Below are positions 8,748 to 17,808 of a stretch of DNA of 64,000 nt, piece after piece. Made by a program: the position numbers and the translations under genes. Every line of letters starts with the position of its first letter. Position 1 is the stretch's first letter. The notes beneath the pieces are model-generated. The model searched no databases, was not told the origin of the DNA, and saw nothing but the letters and a program-made list of their open reading frames with translations. This DNA is from Sedimentisphaerales bacterium (lineage in GTDB: Bacteria > Planctomycetota > Phycisphaerae > Sedimentisphaerales > Anaerohalosphaeraceae), in assembly GCA_028282905.1 (NCBI GenBank), contig JANQGW010000098.1, positions 56,984 through 120,983 of the forward strand, read 5' to 3'.

Positions 8748-10292
8748 TTACTGATAGAAGTTGGTGGCTTCTGTTTCCTGCACGTCACGAGTCAGTTGAT
8801 CGCTGTCCATAATCACTTTAAAGCGAACATCCCCGGCCTTAACGGCCTTGACAGTGACACGCCAGGTCGCTTTGGCTTTCGGCGCCAGTGACGGTAATGG
8901 AGCAAAGGTGACCGTGCCGCCGGAATGCTGACCGGAAGTCGCACCGCTTGCACTGACAAACTCCATACTGTCTTCCAGTACCGCTTTGATGAGGATATTG
9001 GTATCATTGGCAGACCCCTGGTTGGTCACCGTAATGACATAGGTTTCATTCTTGCCGACTTCAATCGGGTCGGAGACATCAATAACCTCCAGCAGAATCG
9101 CGGCAATCGCCTTAATATCCGTCTGAGCCGAAGCACTGGCGGCATCCGCACAAACAGCCGTAGCCTTCGCGGTATTGCGAATGGTGCCGCCCTTGGCAGG
9201 CAGATAGGACACACTGACCTTGCGAGAGGCTTTCGGAGCCAAGTCGCCAATCTTCCAGGTAATGCGCCCCTGACTCATCGTGCCGCCCGCACTGGCTTTG
9301 ATCTGTCCAACGCCTGCGGGAATTGTATCGGTCACAACCGTATTAGCCGCAACCGCGTCACCGGTATTCGTAATGGTAATGTCATACTTGACAGACCGAC
9401 CAAGATATTCCTGTTTGGGGCCCGTTTTTGTCACTGACAGAACCGGCTTGGTCACAACGGTCGTTGTCACTTCAGACTGCGCCTTCAAACCACCACCGGC
9501 AGCCGCCATGGCCTGGTTCTTGAAGGTTCCGGTTTTGGTAGCTTTGGCGTTAACCGTTCGCGTAGCGGATTTGCCCGCAGCCAGATTACCAATCGGGATT
9601 TCAATAGTTTTCTTGCCGTCCTGCGTTGTCAGGCCATCCGGCAGTTTATCCGTAATCTTCACATTAGATGCCGTCCCGGATCCCTTGTTGGAGACAACAA
9701 ATTTGATCGGAATCGGATCGCAAATCGTCACCTTGGCAGGCGCGGTCTTGCTGATGGCCAATGCCGGCTGAACCACGTTTGTCTTGGCACAAGCCGGAAC
9801 GATGTAAGTCACGTCCGCACAGGTCTGCAGACAGCCGGCCTTAACCGCCGTGGCCATCACGGTAATCTTACCAGCCGCACGCGGCGCCAGGCTATCCATT
9901 TTCCAGGTCACCACACCATCGGCCAGTTTGCCGGCCGGAGACGAACTGAGATTTTTCAGACTGTCCGGAATCCGTTCTTTGACGACAACATCCGCCAGCA
10001 TCATATCCGTCATGTTCGTCACTTTAATCGTGTACTCGAACGGCGCGTTCAATTGAACGGTCGGCGGCATGCTTTTGACCAGTCGGATCGCCCCGCTGCT
10101 TTGATAGTCACGGGTGACCGTATAATTTCCACAAGCGCCTGCCTTCGGAGCCGGTGCAGGCGCAGGAGCCGGCGCCGGTTTAACCACGGGGGCAGGTGCG
10201 GGAATGGGTTCCGGCTCGGGACCGGGACAAACACAGCCGACAAGACCGGCTGCCATAATTATCGCTGTGATGCTCCACATAATCGTTTTCAT
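8748..10292 (-). CDS. DUF11-repeat, OmcB-like cysteine-containing lipoprotein
   Basis: A 514-residue exported lipoprotein: lipobox GLVGC with Cys20, a Pro/Ala spacer (PEPEPIPAPAP...), then four tandem DUF11 (B_ant_repeat-type) beta-sandwich repeats at about 60-165, 175-280, 285-385 and 395-505. Each repeat carries the pattern TN-x-G/M-...-V-x-IPD...W-x-...LAP. Paired cysteines occur in the spacer-proximal and second repeats (GACGNY, GCLQTCADV, PACAK, TICDP, AVCADA). This resembles the chlamydial large cysteine-rich envelope protein OmcB and its planctomycete relatives. Likely role: a structural, possibly disulfide-linked, envelope or surface protein. GGAGG lies 7 nt before the ATG. Monocistronic, ending at a shared terminator. 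Confidence 0.85.
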   Translation of the reverse strand: MKTIMWSITAIIMAAGLVGCVCPGPEPEPIPAPAPVVKPAPAPAPAPAPKAGACGNYTVTRDYQSSGAIRLVKSMPPTVQLNAPFEYTIKVTNMTDMMLADVVVKERIPDSLKNLSSSPAGKLADGVVTWKMDSLAPRAAGKITVMATAVKAGCLQTCADVTYIVPACAKTNVVQPALAISKTAPAKVTICDPIPIKFVVSNKGSGTASNVKITDKLPDGLTTQDGKKTIEIPIGNLAAGKSATRTVNAKATKTGTFKNQAMAAAGGGLKAQSEVTTTVVTKPVLSVTKTGPKQEYLGRSVKYDITITNTGDAVAANTVVTDTIPAGVGQIKASAGGTMSQGRITWKIGDLAPKASRKVSVSYLPAKGGTIRNTAKATAVCADAASASAQTDIKAIAAILLEVIDVSDPIEVGKNETYVITVTNQGSANDTNILIKAVLEDSMEFVSASGATSGQHSGGTVTFAPLPSLAPKAKATWRVTVKAVKAGDVRFKVIMDSDQLTRDVQETEATNFYQ

Positions 10293-10312
10293 AGTAACCT
10301 CCAGATTCTGAA

Positions 10313-10344
10313 ATTATAGTGGGTTATGCAAGATGCAGAGTCAA
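10313..10344 (-). promoter_or_regulatory. Possible promoter of the DUF11 lipoprotein gene
   Basis: Minus-strand TTGACT (10339-10344) and TATAAT (10313-10318). The spacing is 20 bp, longer than ideal, so activation or the alternative -10 CACTAT at 17 bp is possible. The leader would be very short, with GGAGG directly before the ATG. Confidence 0.4.
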
Positions 10345-11016
10345 TCGGTGAAGTTTAAAGGCATGTTGAGAAAAAACAACAAAACGGGAATCGATCAAGG
10401 CGGGGGCTTGTTTTTGAATTCAACGACCATAACGTGTTTTCTCCCTTACAAAACAGTTCAGGCTGTTTCACAATCCATTAAGTCTATAATACGTCCCATA
10501 AATAGATTTGTTAGGTTTTTTTTATAAAATTGTGCAGAAATCATTCATTCTCCCTCTGATTCTTCGCACAGAAACACCCTAACTGCTTCTAAAAAAGTTA
10601 TTTACAAGAAAACAAAATAGTCTGTGAAAATATCCTCAAGAAGCCTTTTTTCACACCAATTGTGTGATTTCAGGTGTCCTGATTCATGAACGAAGACGGA
10701 TTTTTCCAGAGTCCAAAAAGCTCTTATACAGGCACAATATGTCAACATTCGATTTCCTTATCTAACAAATTCTTTACAAATAAACTGGTTTCCTTATAAT
10801 CAGTGCTTTGGAGCCGTGTATTTTATGCACGAGTCGTGTAAAAAATCACCTAACCTATCTAACTTGGCAGAAACCGACTTGACAGCTATCGGCCGAATGA
10901 GCCATATTATCGGTAGAAATGCCGTTTTAAGTTTATTTGTCTGTTTCTCTGAACGGTTCAGCCAGTTACGGTGTATAATAGATAGTAAGTATTAATGTGA
11001 GAATGGGGAAAACTTG
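10345..11016. other. Long AT-rich noncoding interval between divergent genes
   Basis: About 670 bp without a convincing reading frame. It contains a good plus-strand promoter (TTTACA 10773-10778, 16 bp, TATAAT 10795-10800), implying a leader of about 210 nt before the DUF4056 gene or a separate small RNA. It also holds a small hairpin CACACCAATTGTGTG and a second weaker TTGACA/TATTAT pair with 20-bp spacing. No riboswitch class was recognised. Confidence 0.5.
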
Positions 11017-12060
11017 ATGCAACGATGGACAGTCTTCATCTTGTTCTGTGTCAGCAGTATTGTCGCTTCGGCGCAGCTTCATCCGCCGAGGTTGCGGCCC
11101 AGCCCCTATTTCGGCAGTATCACCGGATTAAGTTATGCTGATTTTGACGAGCTTGGCAAGCACAATTACGACCGTATGTTCGGCGAAAAAAATCCGCTGG
11201 TTTACACCGCTAAAGCCGGTTATATCGATATCGGGCATCTGCGTGAATCGGCCGACCGCGCCCGATATCTGTTTGATATTTGCTACCACAATATCCGTAA
11301 GGGACGAAAGAGCTTTTCCTATAAAGTCATCGAGCCGGCCATCTATAAAGTAACGCTGGAATATCCGGATAATTGGAGTCAATTGTCGGAAGCGGACCGG
11401 CAGAAGGCGGCTCGAGAGGTTGCGATCGACCTGGGCCAGCACCTGGCACAGCAAACCACCATCTGGCACGAAATTATCACTTGGTATGGCTACGCTTCGA
11501 CGGGCCTGCTAAGCGAACATAACTCCTCGTTTTCCTGGGAGGATGGCTACTCCGATCTGCTGGGAACAAAGCTGGGAGCCATGGCACTGCGTGAAAACAG
11601 CAAAACTTATAACAAGGCAATGACCGAAATCATTGAGCGGGAACTGGAAAAGCTTGACCCGCAGTCTGAGTCAACCGCCAAAAAAGCCACCAAGGCGATT
11701 CAGGGTAAGTGGTTCACCGGCCGGTATCCGTTTATGACGATGAAGAAGCGAAACTTTGATGTGGGCTTTGATGACCACGAAATAAGTCCGTTTTGTGTAC
11801 CGGACATTGTTGATAACGCCGAGGAACTGCCGTGCAGTGTGCCGCAATTGGAGGAATCACTGAGTGAACACGGCTTTGCCATGGAGTTGGAACTGACACC
11901 AAAATCCAAGCAACGAAAACAAGTGCTTAAAATTATCTATCCCAACGGCGGAGGAAAAACACTGCGACCAGCCGAGCATTTTCCGAAAATTATCGACCAC
12001 ATCCGCGAACTTGCCGTCGAAGATGTTGGCGAAGATGTGGACAGCCCCACGCTGGATTAA
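11017..12060 (+). CDS. DUF4056 family exported protein
   Basis: A 347-residue protein with a signal peptide (MQRWTVFILFCVSSIVASAQ) and the conserved core of DUF4056: YTAKAGYIDIGHLRESADR, then QTTIWHEIITWYGYASTG, then SFSWEDGYSDLLGT. The invariant H-E pair (HEIITW) and Glu/Asp-rich motifs suggest a metal-dependent hydrolase-like fold, but no activity is known for the family. The ATG at 11017 follows GGGGAAAAC; an in-frame TTG directly before it is not preferred. It has its own promoter region in the 670-bp upstream interval and is convergent with the AraC gene. Confidence 0.8.
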   Translation: MQRWTVFILFCVSSIVASAQLHPPRLRPSPYFGSITGLSYADFDELGKHNYDRMFGEKNPLVYTAKAGYIDIGHLRESADRARYLFDICYHNIRKGRKSFSYKVIEPAIYKVTLEYPDNWSQLSEADRQKAAREVAIDLGQHLAQQTTIWHEIITWYGYASTGLLSEHNSSFSWEDGYSDLLGTKLGAMALRENSKTYNKAMTEIIERELEKLDPQSESTAKKATKAIQGKWFTGRYPFMTMKKRNFDVGFDDHEISPFCVPDIVDNAEELPCSVPQLEESLSEHGFAMELELTPKSKQRKQVLKIIYPNGGGKTLRPAEHFPKIIDHIRELAVEDVGEDVDSPTLD

Positions 12061-12087
12061 TTGCCCCTGCTGTTTGAGACAGCCCGT

Positions 12088-12966
12088 TCATTTCTCAAGA
12101 CTTCTTTTCATGACCAGGCTCGGAGTCTGACCGGTGTACTGTTTAAAAACTGCCGCAAAATACTGACTGCTGGAAAAGCCCATTTGCATCGCAACCTCGG
12201 TAACCGAATAGCCTTCTGAGGATAGTAAGCGTCCGGCCTTTTCAATTTTTCGCTGCATCACATACTGGGCGGGTGGTATTCCCATTTCCTTTTTAAAACG
12301 TGCCTTAAACCGGGACAATGACAGGTTGGCCTCATCCGCTAAAACGGCAAGCGGAATCATCTCGAATATGTGTTCGTCAATAAATGACAGGACATGTTGA
12401 AACTCCGAACTGGGGCCTTTTCCTTTATTCTGTGGTGCACACGCAAGCACATCAAGAAGAAAACGCAATAGCAAGTTTTGTAGATTCACAACACGCAACG
12501 GGACATCAGTTTCATCAAAAACGGTGAATATTTGACTGAGTGTTTTCTTCAGTTTATCATTCCCCCTGAAATGCCGAGGCTCGAAATTCAAAAACTGGTC
12601 GATGATATGATTAGCCTGCGCCGGCGGCAGAGACAGAAAACGCTGCCGGGCTTTGGGAATATGAAACAGCAGCCAATACAGCGCGCCCTTTTCCTCCGGA
12701 TGCAGGCCGGAACCATGCTTTTCGTGCGGACGAACCAAAAAGACATCACCGCCGGTCAAGGAATATTCTGTTCCTTCAACAACATAATTCTGCCGGCCGC
12801 TTTCCAGCAGGCAGATTTCGATCATATTACCGTGGCTGTGAGGAACCAGCGGCTGATGGGCACGGGTATACTCATAACGGCCTAAAACAGCCACATCACG
12901 AAAGCCCAGCGGACGAAAATCGAGAATGCGACGATCTTCAGATGGATCAACCAGAATCTTTTCCAT
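12088..12966 (-). CDS. AraC-family transcriptional regulator
   Basis: A 292-residue regulator: an N-terminal cupin-like sensor (about 35-120, with HSHGNMIEICLLESG and GGDVFLVRPHEKHG) and a C-terminal AraC/XylS double helix-turn-helix (about 190-290, ending SVTEVAMQMGFSSSQYFAAVFKQYTGQTP). The sensor type usually binds a sugar. It is divergent from the URO-D/GH20/GH109 cluster, so control of that cluster is likely. ATG 12966 is chosen; an in-frame TTG at 13002 would add 12 residues, and neither has a clear Shine-Dalgarno. The 110-bp AT-rich divergent spacer should hold its operator. Confidence 0.85.
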   Translation of the reverse strand: MEKILVDPSEDRRILDFRPLGFRDVAVLGRYEYTRAHQPLVPHSHGNMIEICLLESGRQNYVVEGTEYSLTGGDVFLVRPHEKHGSGLHPEEKGALYWLLFHIPKARQRFLSLPPAQANHIIDQFLNFEPRHFRGNDKLKKTLSQIFTVFDETDVPLRVVNLQNLLLRFLLDVLACAPQNKGKGPSSEFQHVLSFIDEHIFEMIPLAVLADEANLSLSRFKARFKKEMGIPPAQYVMQRKIEKAGRLLSSEGYSVTEVAMQMGFSSSQYFAAVFKQYTGQTPSLVMKRSLEK

Positions 12967-13076
12967 GTATAATATCGTATCGCAATACTCAATTGAAAGC
13001 AATATGATTCCTGTTGTATAAAATGATATTTATAAAATAGCATTTAAATATTTTAAGACAGGTCAGCACTCAAATA

Positions 13077-14132
13077 ATGAACGCAAAAGAAAACATGCTT
13101 CGGACCATCCGCTTTGACAGACCCGATTACATTCCGATGGTCTTTCATATTAATGAGGCTTGCCGGAATCATTATCCGGCCGGAGCTCTCGAGGAATTGA
13201 TGGCCGAACATACATTCCTTTTTCCGGATTTTTCCGACAGCCCCGGGCGAGCCGAGCTTGACTATATCATCCCTGAACGTGTGGGAAAGCCGTTTACAGA
13301 CGGTTGGGGATGTGTCTGGGAAACATCCATGAACGGCATTGTCGGGACGGTCACTAAACATCCACTTGCAAGCTGGAACAGCTTCGATAGTTTCACTGCA
13401 CCGAACCCGGAGGTTGACAGCGGCAAAGGCGCCGTGAACTGGGCAAGCATCCGAAAAGATATTGAAAAAGCCAGAGCCAATGATGAGTTCATTGTTGGGG
13501 GACTGCGGCACGGACACACCTTCCTTCAATTGATGGATATTCGCGGCTACGAAAATCTCATTATGGACATGTTTGACAGTGAGCCAAGGCTGCCCAGACT
13601 GATTGACATGATCGAGGCATTCAACGCCGCAATCATTCGCCATTATCTGGATATAGGCGTTGACATGATGACCTATGCCGAAGACTTGGGAATGCAGAAC
13701 GGGCCGATGATTTCACCGGAAATGTTTTACAAATACATCAAGCCCAGCTATGAGAGGCTGATGGCCCCGGCCGTCGAAGCAGGCTGTATTATCCACATGC
13801 ACTCAGACGGTCATATTCACGAATTGGCGGACGGACTGATTGACGGCGGGGTTGCGGTTCTAAATCTTCAGGATTTGGTCAACGGCATTGACTGGATCAA
13901 GGAAAACCTCAAGGGCAAAGTCTGTATCGATCTTGACATTGACCGCCAGGAGATAACACCCAAGGGTACCCCCGCCCAAGTGGATGACCTGATCCGCGAA
14001 GAGGTTGAAAAACTCGGCAGCAAAGAAGGTGGACTGATGATGATTTATGGGTTATATCCGGGGGTACCGCTGGAGAATGCTAAGGCACTAATGGATGCGA
14101 TGGAGAAGTATGCGTTTTATTATTCAAACTGA
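13077..14132 (+). CDS. Uroporphyrinogen-decarboxylase-family protein (non-heme role likely)
   Basis: A 351-residue URO-D-fold (TIM barrel) protein starting MNAKENMLRTIRFDRPDYIPM, with the family's DMMTYAEDLGMQNGPMISPEMFYKYIKP and IHMHSDGHIHELADGLIDGGV segments. True HemE keeps different active-site residues, and this branch groups with MtaA/CmuA-like methyltransferases and uncharacterised relatives common in polysaccharide-degrading clusters. The His/Cys-containing IIHMHSDG motif may bind zinc. It is the first gene of an apparent operon with GH20 (18-bp gap) and GH109. The role in glycan metabolism is inferred from context only. Confidence 0.8.
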   Translation: MNAKENMLRTIRFDRPDYIPMVFHINEACRNHYPAGALEELMAEHTFLFPDFSDSPGRAELDYIIPERVGKPFTDGWGCVWETSMNGIVGTVTKHPLASWNSFDSFTAPNPEVDSGKGAVNWASIRKDIEKARANDEFIVGGLRHGHTFLQLMDIRGYENLIMDMFDSEPRLPRLIDMIEAFNAAIIRHYLDIGVDMMTYAEDLGMQNGPMISPEMFYKYIKPSYERLMAPAVEAGCIIHMHSDGHIHELADGLIDGGVAVLNLQDLVNGIDWIKENLKGKVCIDLDIDRQEITPKGTPAQVDDLIREEVEKLGSKEGGLMMIYGLYPGVPLENAKALMDAMEKYAFYYSN

Positions 14133-14150
14133 TTTTAAGGAGAGCGTGTT

Positions 14151-16037
14151 TTGACTAAAAAAAATATATTATTACTGTTGCTGTTGAGCATCACTTGTAC
14201 GGGCGTCGCCGCAACCGGTCTAAATCTGATTCCTCAGCCGCAACGCCTTAAAATCAATAACGGACACTTTCAAATTGATGAAAAAACTGTCATCTGTTAC
14301 GATGAAGATGACAAGACTTTCAAATATGCTGCAAGCTATCTTGCCGCGGAACTCAAAAAGAAAACTGGCCTGACAATTGAAGTCAAGACTGCAATTGACC
14401 CTGATTCTACTAACAGCATCTTATTCGGTCTTGAAAGACATGCCGAAGAACGGTATATCTTATCTGTCAGTTCAGATCACATCGAGGTCGCTGCTTTCAC
14501 TCCGCAGGGTGCCTTTTATGCGGCTGTTACCATTTTGCAACTCCTCGAAAACAAAACCATCCCTTGCCTGGAAATAGCAGACTGGCCGCGATTCGAATGG
14601 CGAGGTTTGATGCTGGATTGCAGCAGAACCTTCCAGTCCGTCGATTACATCAAAAAGACGATCGACCTGATGGCCTTCTACAAAATGAATGTTCTGCATC
14701 TGCATCTGACCGATGATCAGGGCTGGCGTATTGAGATAAAAAAGTATCCCGAACTGACCCAAAAAGGCGCAACGTTTCCTGAAAAGTACGGAGAACCTGA
14801 AAGACATCAGGGCTATTACACACAGCAGCAAATGAAAGAGCTTGTGGAATATGCCGCATTGCGGAATATCCGCATCATACCGGAAATCGAAATGCCGGGG
14901 CACAGCCTTGCAGTACTTAGCTGCCGACCGGAACTTTCATGCACTGGCGGGCCATTTGAGATATTTCCATTCTTTAAAGGACCGGGCATTACCTCAGATA
15001 TCTATTGCGCCGGAAATGAAGCGACATTTACCTTTCTTGAAGATGTCCTGAGCGAAGTATTCGACTTATTTCCATCAGAGTTTGTGCATATCGGCGGAGA
15101 TGAAGCCCCCAAGAGCCGATGGAAAAGCTGCAGCAAGTGTCAGACACGGATAAAGAACGAAGGGCTGAAAGATGAGCACGAATTGCAAAGCTATTTTATC
15201 AAACGCATTGAGCGATTTGCCAATTCCAAAGGCAAACGAATTATCGGCTGGGATGAAATACTCGAAGGCGGCTTGGCCCCGAACGCGGCGGTCATGAGCT
15301 GGCGCGGCATCAATGGCGGCATCGCCGCAGCCCGGACCGGGCATGATGTTGTCATGTCACCCACCAGTCATTGTTATTTTGATTACACCTACAAGGCCAT
15401 CAACACCCAAAGGGCCTATTCATTTGAACCGGTTCCAGACGCTTTAAATCCCGATCAGCAAAAGCATATTCTGGGCCTTCAGGCAAACTTCTGGTCCCAT
15501 ATTGACCGAGAGGAAAACCTGGTGGATCGCCAGTTATGGCCCCGGCTGCTGGCGATTGCCGAGCGGGGCTGGTCTTCCAAAGAAACTCGAAACTTCGATG
15601 ATTTCCAGAGGCGCGTCGGAAATAACTTAAAGCACCTGCGAGACAGTAATGTCACCTATAAAAAAGAAGTCACTTATCAAACGGTTGGCCAGTGGACTCC
15701 CGATACCGTCACAGAAAAGTACGCACCGATTACCTTTGACGCGACAGCCCATATACAAAAAGCAGGCGATTACCACCTGCGATTTGAGTACACATCCGGT
15801 GCATGCCGATTAGGCATTGAGAGAGTTGAGCTGCTTATGGACGGTGAGTTGGAATCGTATGACGTCCATCGCGGCGTCACCGGCGCCCGTAATGAAAACA
15901 ATGACTATCATCTTAAACTCGGGCAGTTCAGGCCCGGCAGAAAATATCAAATCCGCGCATTCGTCCGAAGTGAGGGAGGTACGGATTCAAATGGTTCAAT
16001 CTTTTTTATTTCCGAGGTGAATTATGACAAACTCTAA
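14151..16037 (+). CDS. GH20 beta-N-acetylhexosaminidase with C-terminal accessory module
   Basis: Exported exo-enzyme removing terminal beta-linked GlcNAc or GalNAc. Seen: signal peptide (MTKKNILLLLLLSITCTGVAA), an N-terminal GH20b alpha/beta domain (about 25-145), and the catalytic barrel from GLMLDCSRTF to about 490, with HIGGDEAPK carrying the catalytic Asp317-Glu318 pair of substrate-assisted catalysis. The last 119 residues (about 510-628) are an extra beta-rich module nearly identical in pattern to the end of the next gene. The start is TTG 14151, with AAGGAGAG 8 nt upstream; no ATG fits. Its 3' end overlaps the GH109 gene by 14 bp, and the GH109 ribosome site lies inside it, so translation is probably coupled. 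Confidence 0.92.
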   Translation: MTKKNILLLLLLSITCTGVAATGLNLIPQPQRLKINNGHFQIDEKTVICYDEDDKTFKYAASYLAAELKKKTGLTIEVKTAIDPDSTNSILFGLERHAEERYILSVSSDHIEVAAFTPQGAFYAAVTILQLLENKTIPCLEIADWPRFEWRGLMLDCSRTFQSVDYIKKTIDLMAFYKMNVLHLHLTDDQGWRIEIKKYPELTQKGATFPEKYGEPERHQGYYTQQQMKELVEYAALRNIRIIPEIEMPGHSLAVLSCRPELSCTGGPFEIFPFFKGPGITSDIYCAGNEATFTFLEDVLSEVFDLFPSEFVHIGGDEAPKSRWKSCSKCQTRIKNEGLKDEHELQSYFIKRIERFANSKGKRIIGWDEILEGGLAPNAAVMSWRGINGGIAAARTGHDVVMSPTSHCYFDYTYKAINTQRAYSFEPVPDALNPDQQKHILGLQANFWSHIDREENLVDRQLWPRLLAIAERGWSSKETRNFDDFQRRVGNNLKHLRDSNVTYKKEVTYQTVGQWTPDTVTEKYAPITFDATAHIQKAGDYHLRFEYTSGACRLGIERVELLMDGELESYDVHRGVTGARNENNDYHLKLGQFRPGRKYQIRAFVRSEGGTDSNGSIFFISEVNYDKL

Positions 16038-17700
16038 TGTGATGAACAGACGCAAGTTTCTGAAGGCAAACGCCGCCGCTCTGGCCGGCATCACCATGGC
16101 CAATGTCTTGCCGAACAAGATCTTTGCCGAAGCATCCAAACCGCTCCGTGTCGGTTTCGTCGGTCTGGGCGGTCGAGGACGCGGCAACATGGCAAATGTG
16201 CTCTCGCTCGGCGGTGTGGTCGTCCCTGCCATCTGCGATATCGACCCCAACGCTCTCAAAGCCGCCCAGAACATCATCACCAAGCGGGGCTTCCCCAAAG
16301 CCGATACTTACACCGGCCCCGAAGATTACAAAAAACTGATGGATCGCGGCGACCTTGACGCGTGTATTGTATCGACTCCATGGGATCTGCATACGCCAAT
16401 GAGCGTTTACAGTATGAAAGCCGGCGTTCCGGTCGGCTGTGAGGTTCCGATTGCCTACACTCTCGAAGAATGCTGGGAGCTGATCGAAACATGGGAAAAG
16501 ACCGGCACACCGTGTATGCAGTTGGAAAACTGGTCCTTCCGTTCGGATAATCTTGCCGTGCTTAATATGATTCGTCAAGGCCTTCTTGGAACCATTACAC
16601 ACGCACACTGCGCATACTCGCACGACTGTATCAACCACTGGTATTTCGAACGCGGCACAGGCAACACACGCTGGGGGGCTCAATTCCTCATCGACCATAA
16701 CCGTGCCCAGTACCCCACCCATCAACAGGGACCGGTACTCAGCTGGATGGATATCAACTGCGGCGATTACTATGACACCCTCACGTCCACTGCGACCGAC
16801 TGCAAAAGCATTTATGAGTTCTTTGAACGCCACTACCCGGACCACCCCAACGGCAAACGCAAATACAAACAGGGTGACATTGTTACAACGGTCGTCAGAA
16901 CCAAAAAAGGCAAGACCATCGTCATCAACTATGACATGCAGTCGCCCCGCCCCTACGATAACCGCTGGACCGTTCAGGGCACAAAGGGGATATACAACGA
17001 ACAGCGCGACGCGGTGTATCTTGAAGGTGTCTCGCCGCGGTACCATAGCTGGGAACCCTTCTCACCGTACCATAAACAGTACCGGCACAAATGGGCCGAC
17101 CATGCCTCCGGCGGACACGGCGGCGCCGACGGCATTATGTTTGCCCAGTTCCTAAACGCAGTACGCTATAAACGCCCGATGCCTCTGAGCCTGTACGACG
17201 GTGTATTGATGGCGGCTATCGGCCCGCTGTCGGAAATGTCCATCGCCCAGGGCAGCAAGGCCATCAAAGTGCCGGACTTTACCCGCGGCAAGTGGAAAAC
17301 CCGTAAACCGGATTTCGCCCTGACCGACCAGAAATTCGCATCCGCCGAAAATGCCCAGGGCACACGCATCGGCAAATGGTCTTCCGGCAAAGTCAGCGAA
17401 GAATACACTCCGGTCACCTATGATCTGACGAACCTGCTCGAAAAGCCGGGCAAATTCACCGTCCTGTTCAAATACTCCAGCGGGTCACATCAGCTCGGTA
17501 TTGAAAAGGTTGAGCTTCTGGCAAACGGCAAAGTAATCGCTACCGAAGCACACCGCGGTGTAACAGGCGTTCGACCTGAAAATAACGGTTATCAGCTCGA
17601 ATTACCCTCCTTCGAAAACGGCACAAAATACCAGGTCAAAGCCTATATCAGAAGTGAAGGCGGTACAGACTCAAACGGCTCAGTTTATCTCGTCAATTAG
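16024..17700 (+). CDS. GH109-type Gfo/Idh/MocA protein (alpha-N-acetylgalactosaminidase candidate)
   Basis: NAD-dependent glycosidase/oxidoreductase family. GH109 enzymes remove terminal alpha-GalNAc through transient C3 oxidation with tightly bound NAD. Seen: Tat-type signal (NRRKFLKANAAALAGITMA), Rossmann motif GFVGLGGRGRGN (44-55), and GH109-like segments WYFERGTGNTRWGAQFLIDH, GPVLSWMDINCGDYYD and DHASGGHGGADG. A C-terminal module (about 445-558) repeats that of the preceding GH20 (HRGVTG, RSEGGTDSNGS). GAGGTGAATT precedes the ATG inside the GH20 end. A plain sugar dehydrogenase of the same fold is the alternative, but the C-terminal substrate motifs favour GH109. An intrinsic terminator follows 15 bp downstream. 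Confidence 0.85.
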   Translation: MTNSNVMNRRKFLKANAAALAGITMANVLPNKIFAEASKPLRVGFVGLGGRGRGNMANVLSLGGVVVPAICDIDPNALKAAQNIITKRGFPKADTYTGPEDYKKLMDRGDLDACIVSTPWDLHTPMSVYSMKAGVPVGCEVPIAYTLEECWELIETWEKTGTPCMQLENWSFRSDNLAVLNMIRQGLLGTITHAHCAYSHDCINHWYFERGTGNTRWGAQFLIDHNRAQYPTHQQGPVLSWMDINCGDYYDTLTSTATDCKSIYEFFERHYPDHPNGKRKYKQGDIVTTVVRTKKGKTIVINYDMQSPRPYDNRWTVQGTKGIYNEQRDAVYLEGVSPRYHSWEPFSPYHKQYRHKWADHASGGHGGADGIMFAQFLNAVRYKRPMPLSLYDGVLMAAIGPLSEMSIAQGSKAIKVPDFTRGKWKTRKPDFALTDQKFASAENAQGTRIGKWSSGKVSEEYTPVTYDLTNLLEKPGKFTVLFKYSSGSHQLGIEKVELLANGKVIATEAHRGVTGVRPENNGYQLELPSFENGTKYQVKAYIRSEGGTDSNGSVYLVN

Positions 17701-17714
17701 CAAACACACAAAAC

Positions 17715-17756
17715 AGCAGAGCGGTTAAGCCATATTAATCGCTCTGCTTTATTTTT
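17715..17756 (+). terminator. Terminator of the URO-D/GH20/GH109 operon
   Basis: Perfect 9-bp stem AGCAGAGCG / CGCTCTGCT with a 16-nt loop and a TTATTTTT tail. Confidence 0.85.
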
Positions 17757-17808
17757 GACAAATACCATATCTGATTTCTCAGAGAAATCTCTGCGCATAG
17801 AAAAATCC

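Noticed and set aside
10333..10527. 64-residue frame in the AT-rich interval
   Set aside because: No ribosome site, no recognisable domain, ends in a poly-Phe run from a T tract.
14151..14160. GTG start two codons upstream of the GH20 TTG
   Set aside because: GTG TTT TGA runs into a stop in that frame; the TTG with AAGGAGAG is the only sensible start.
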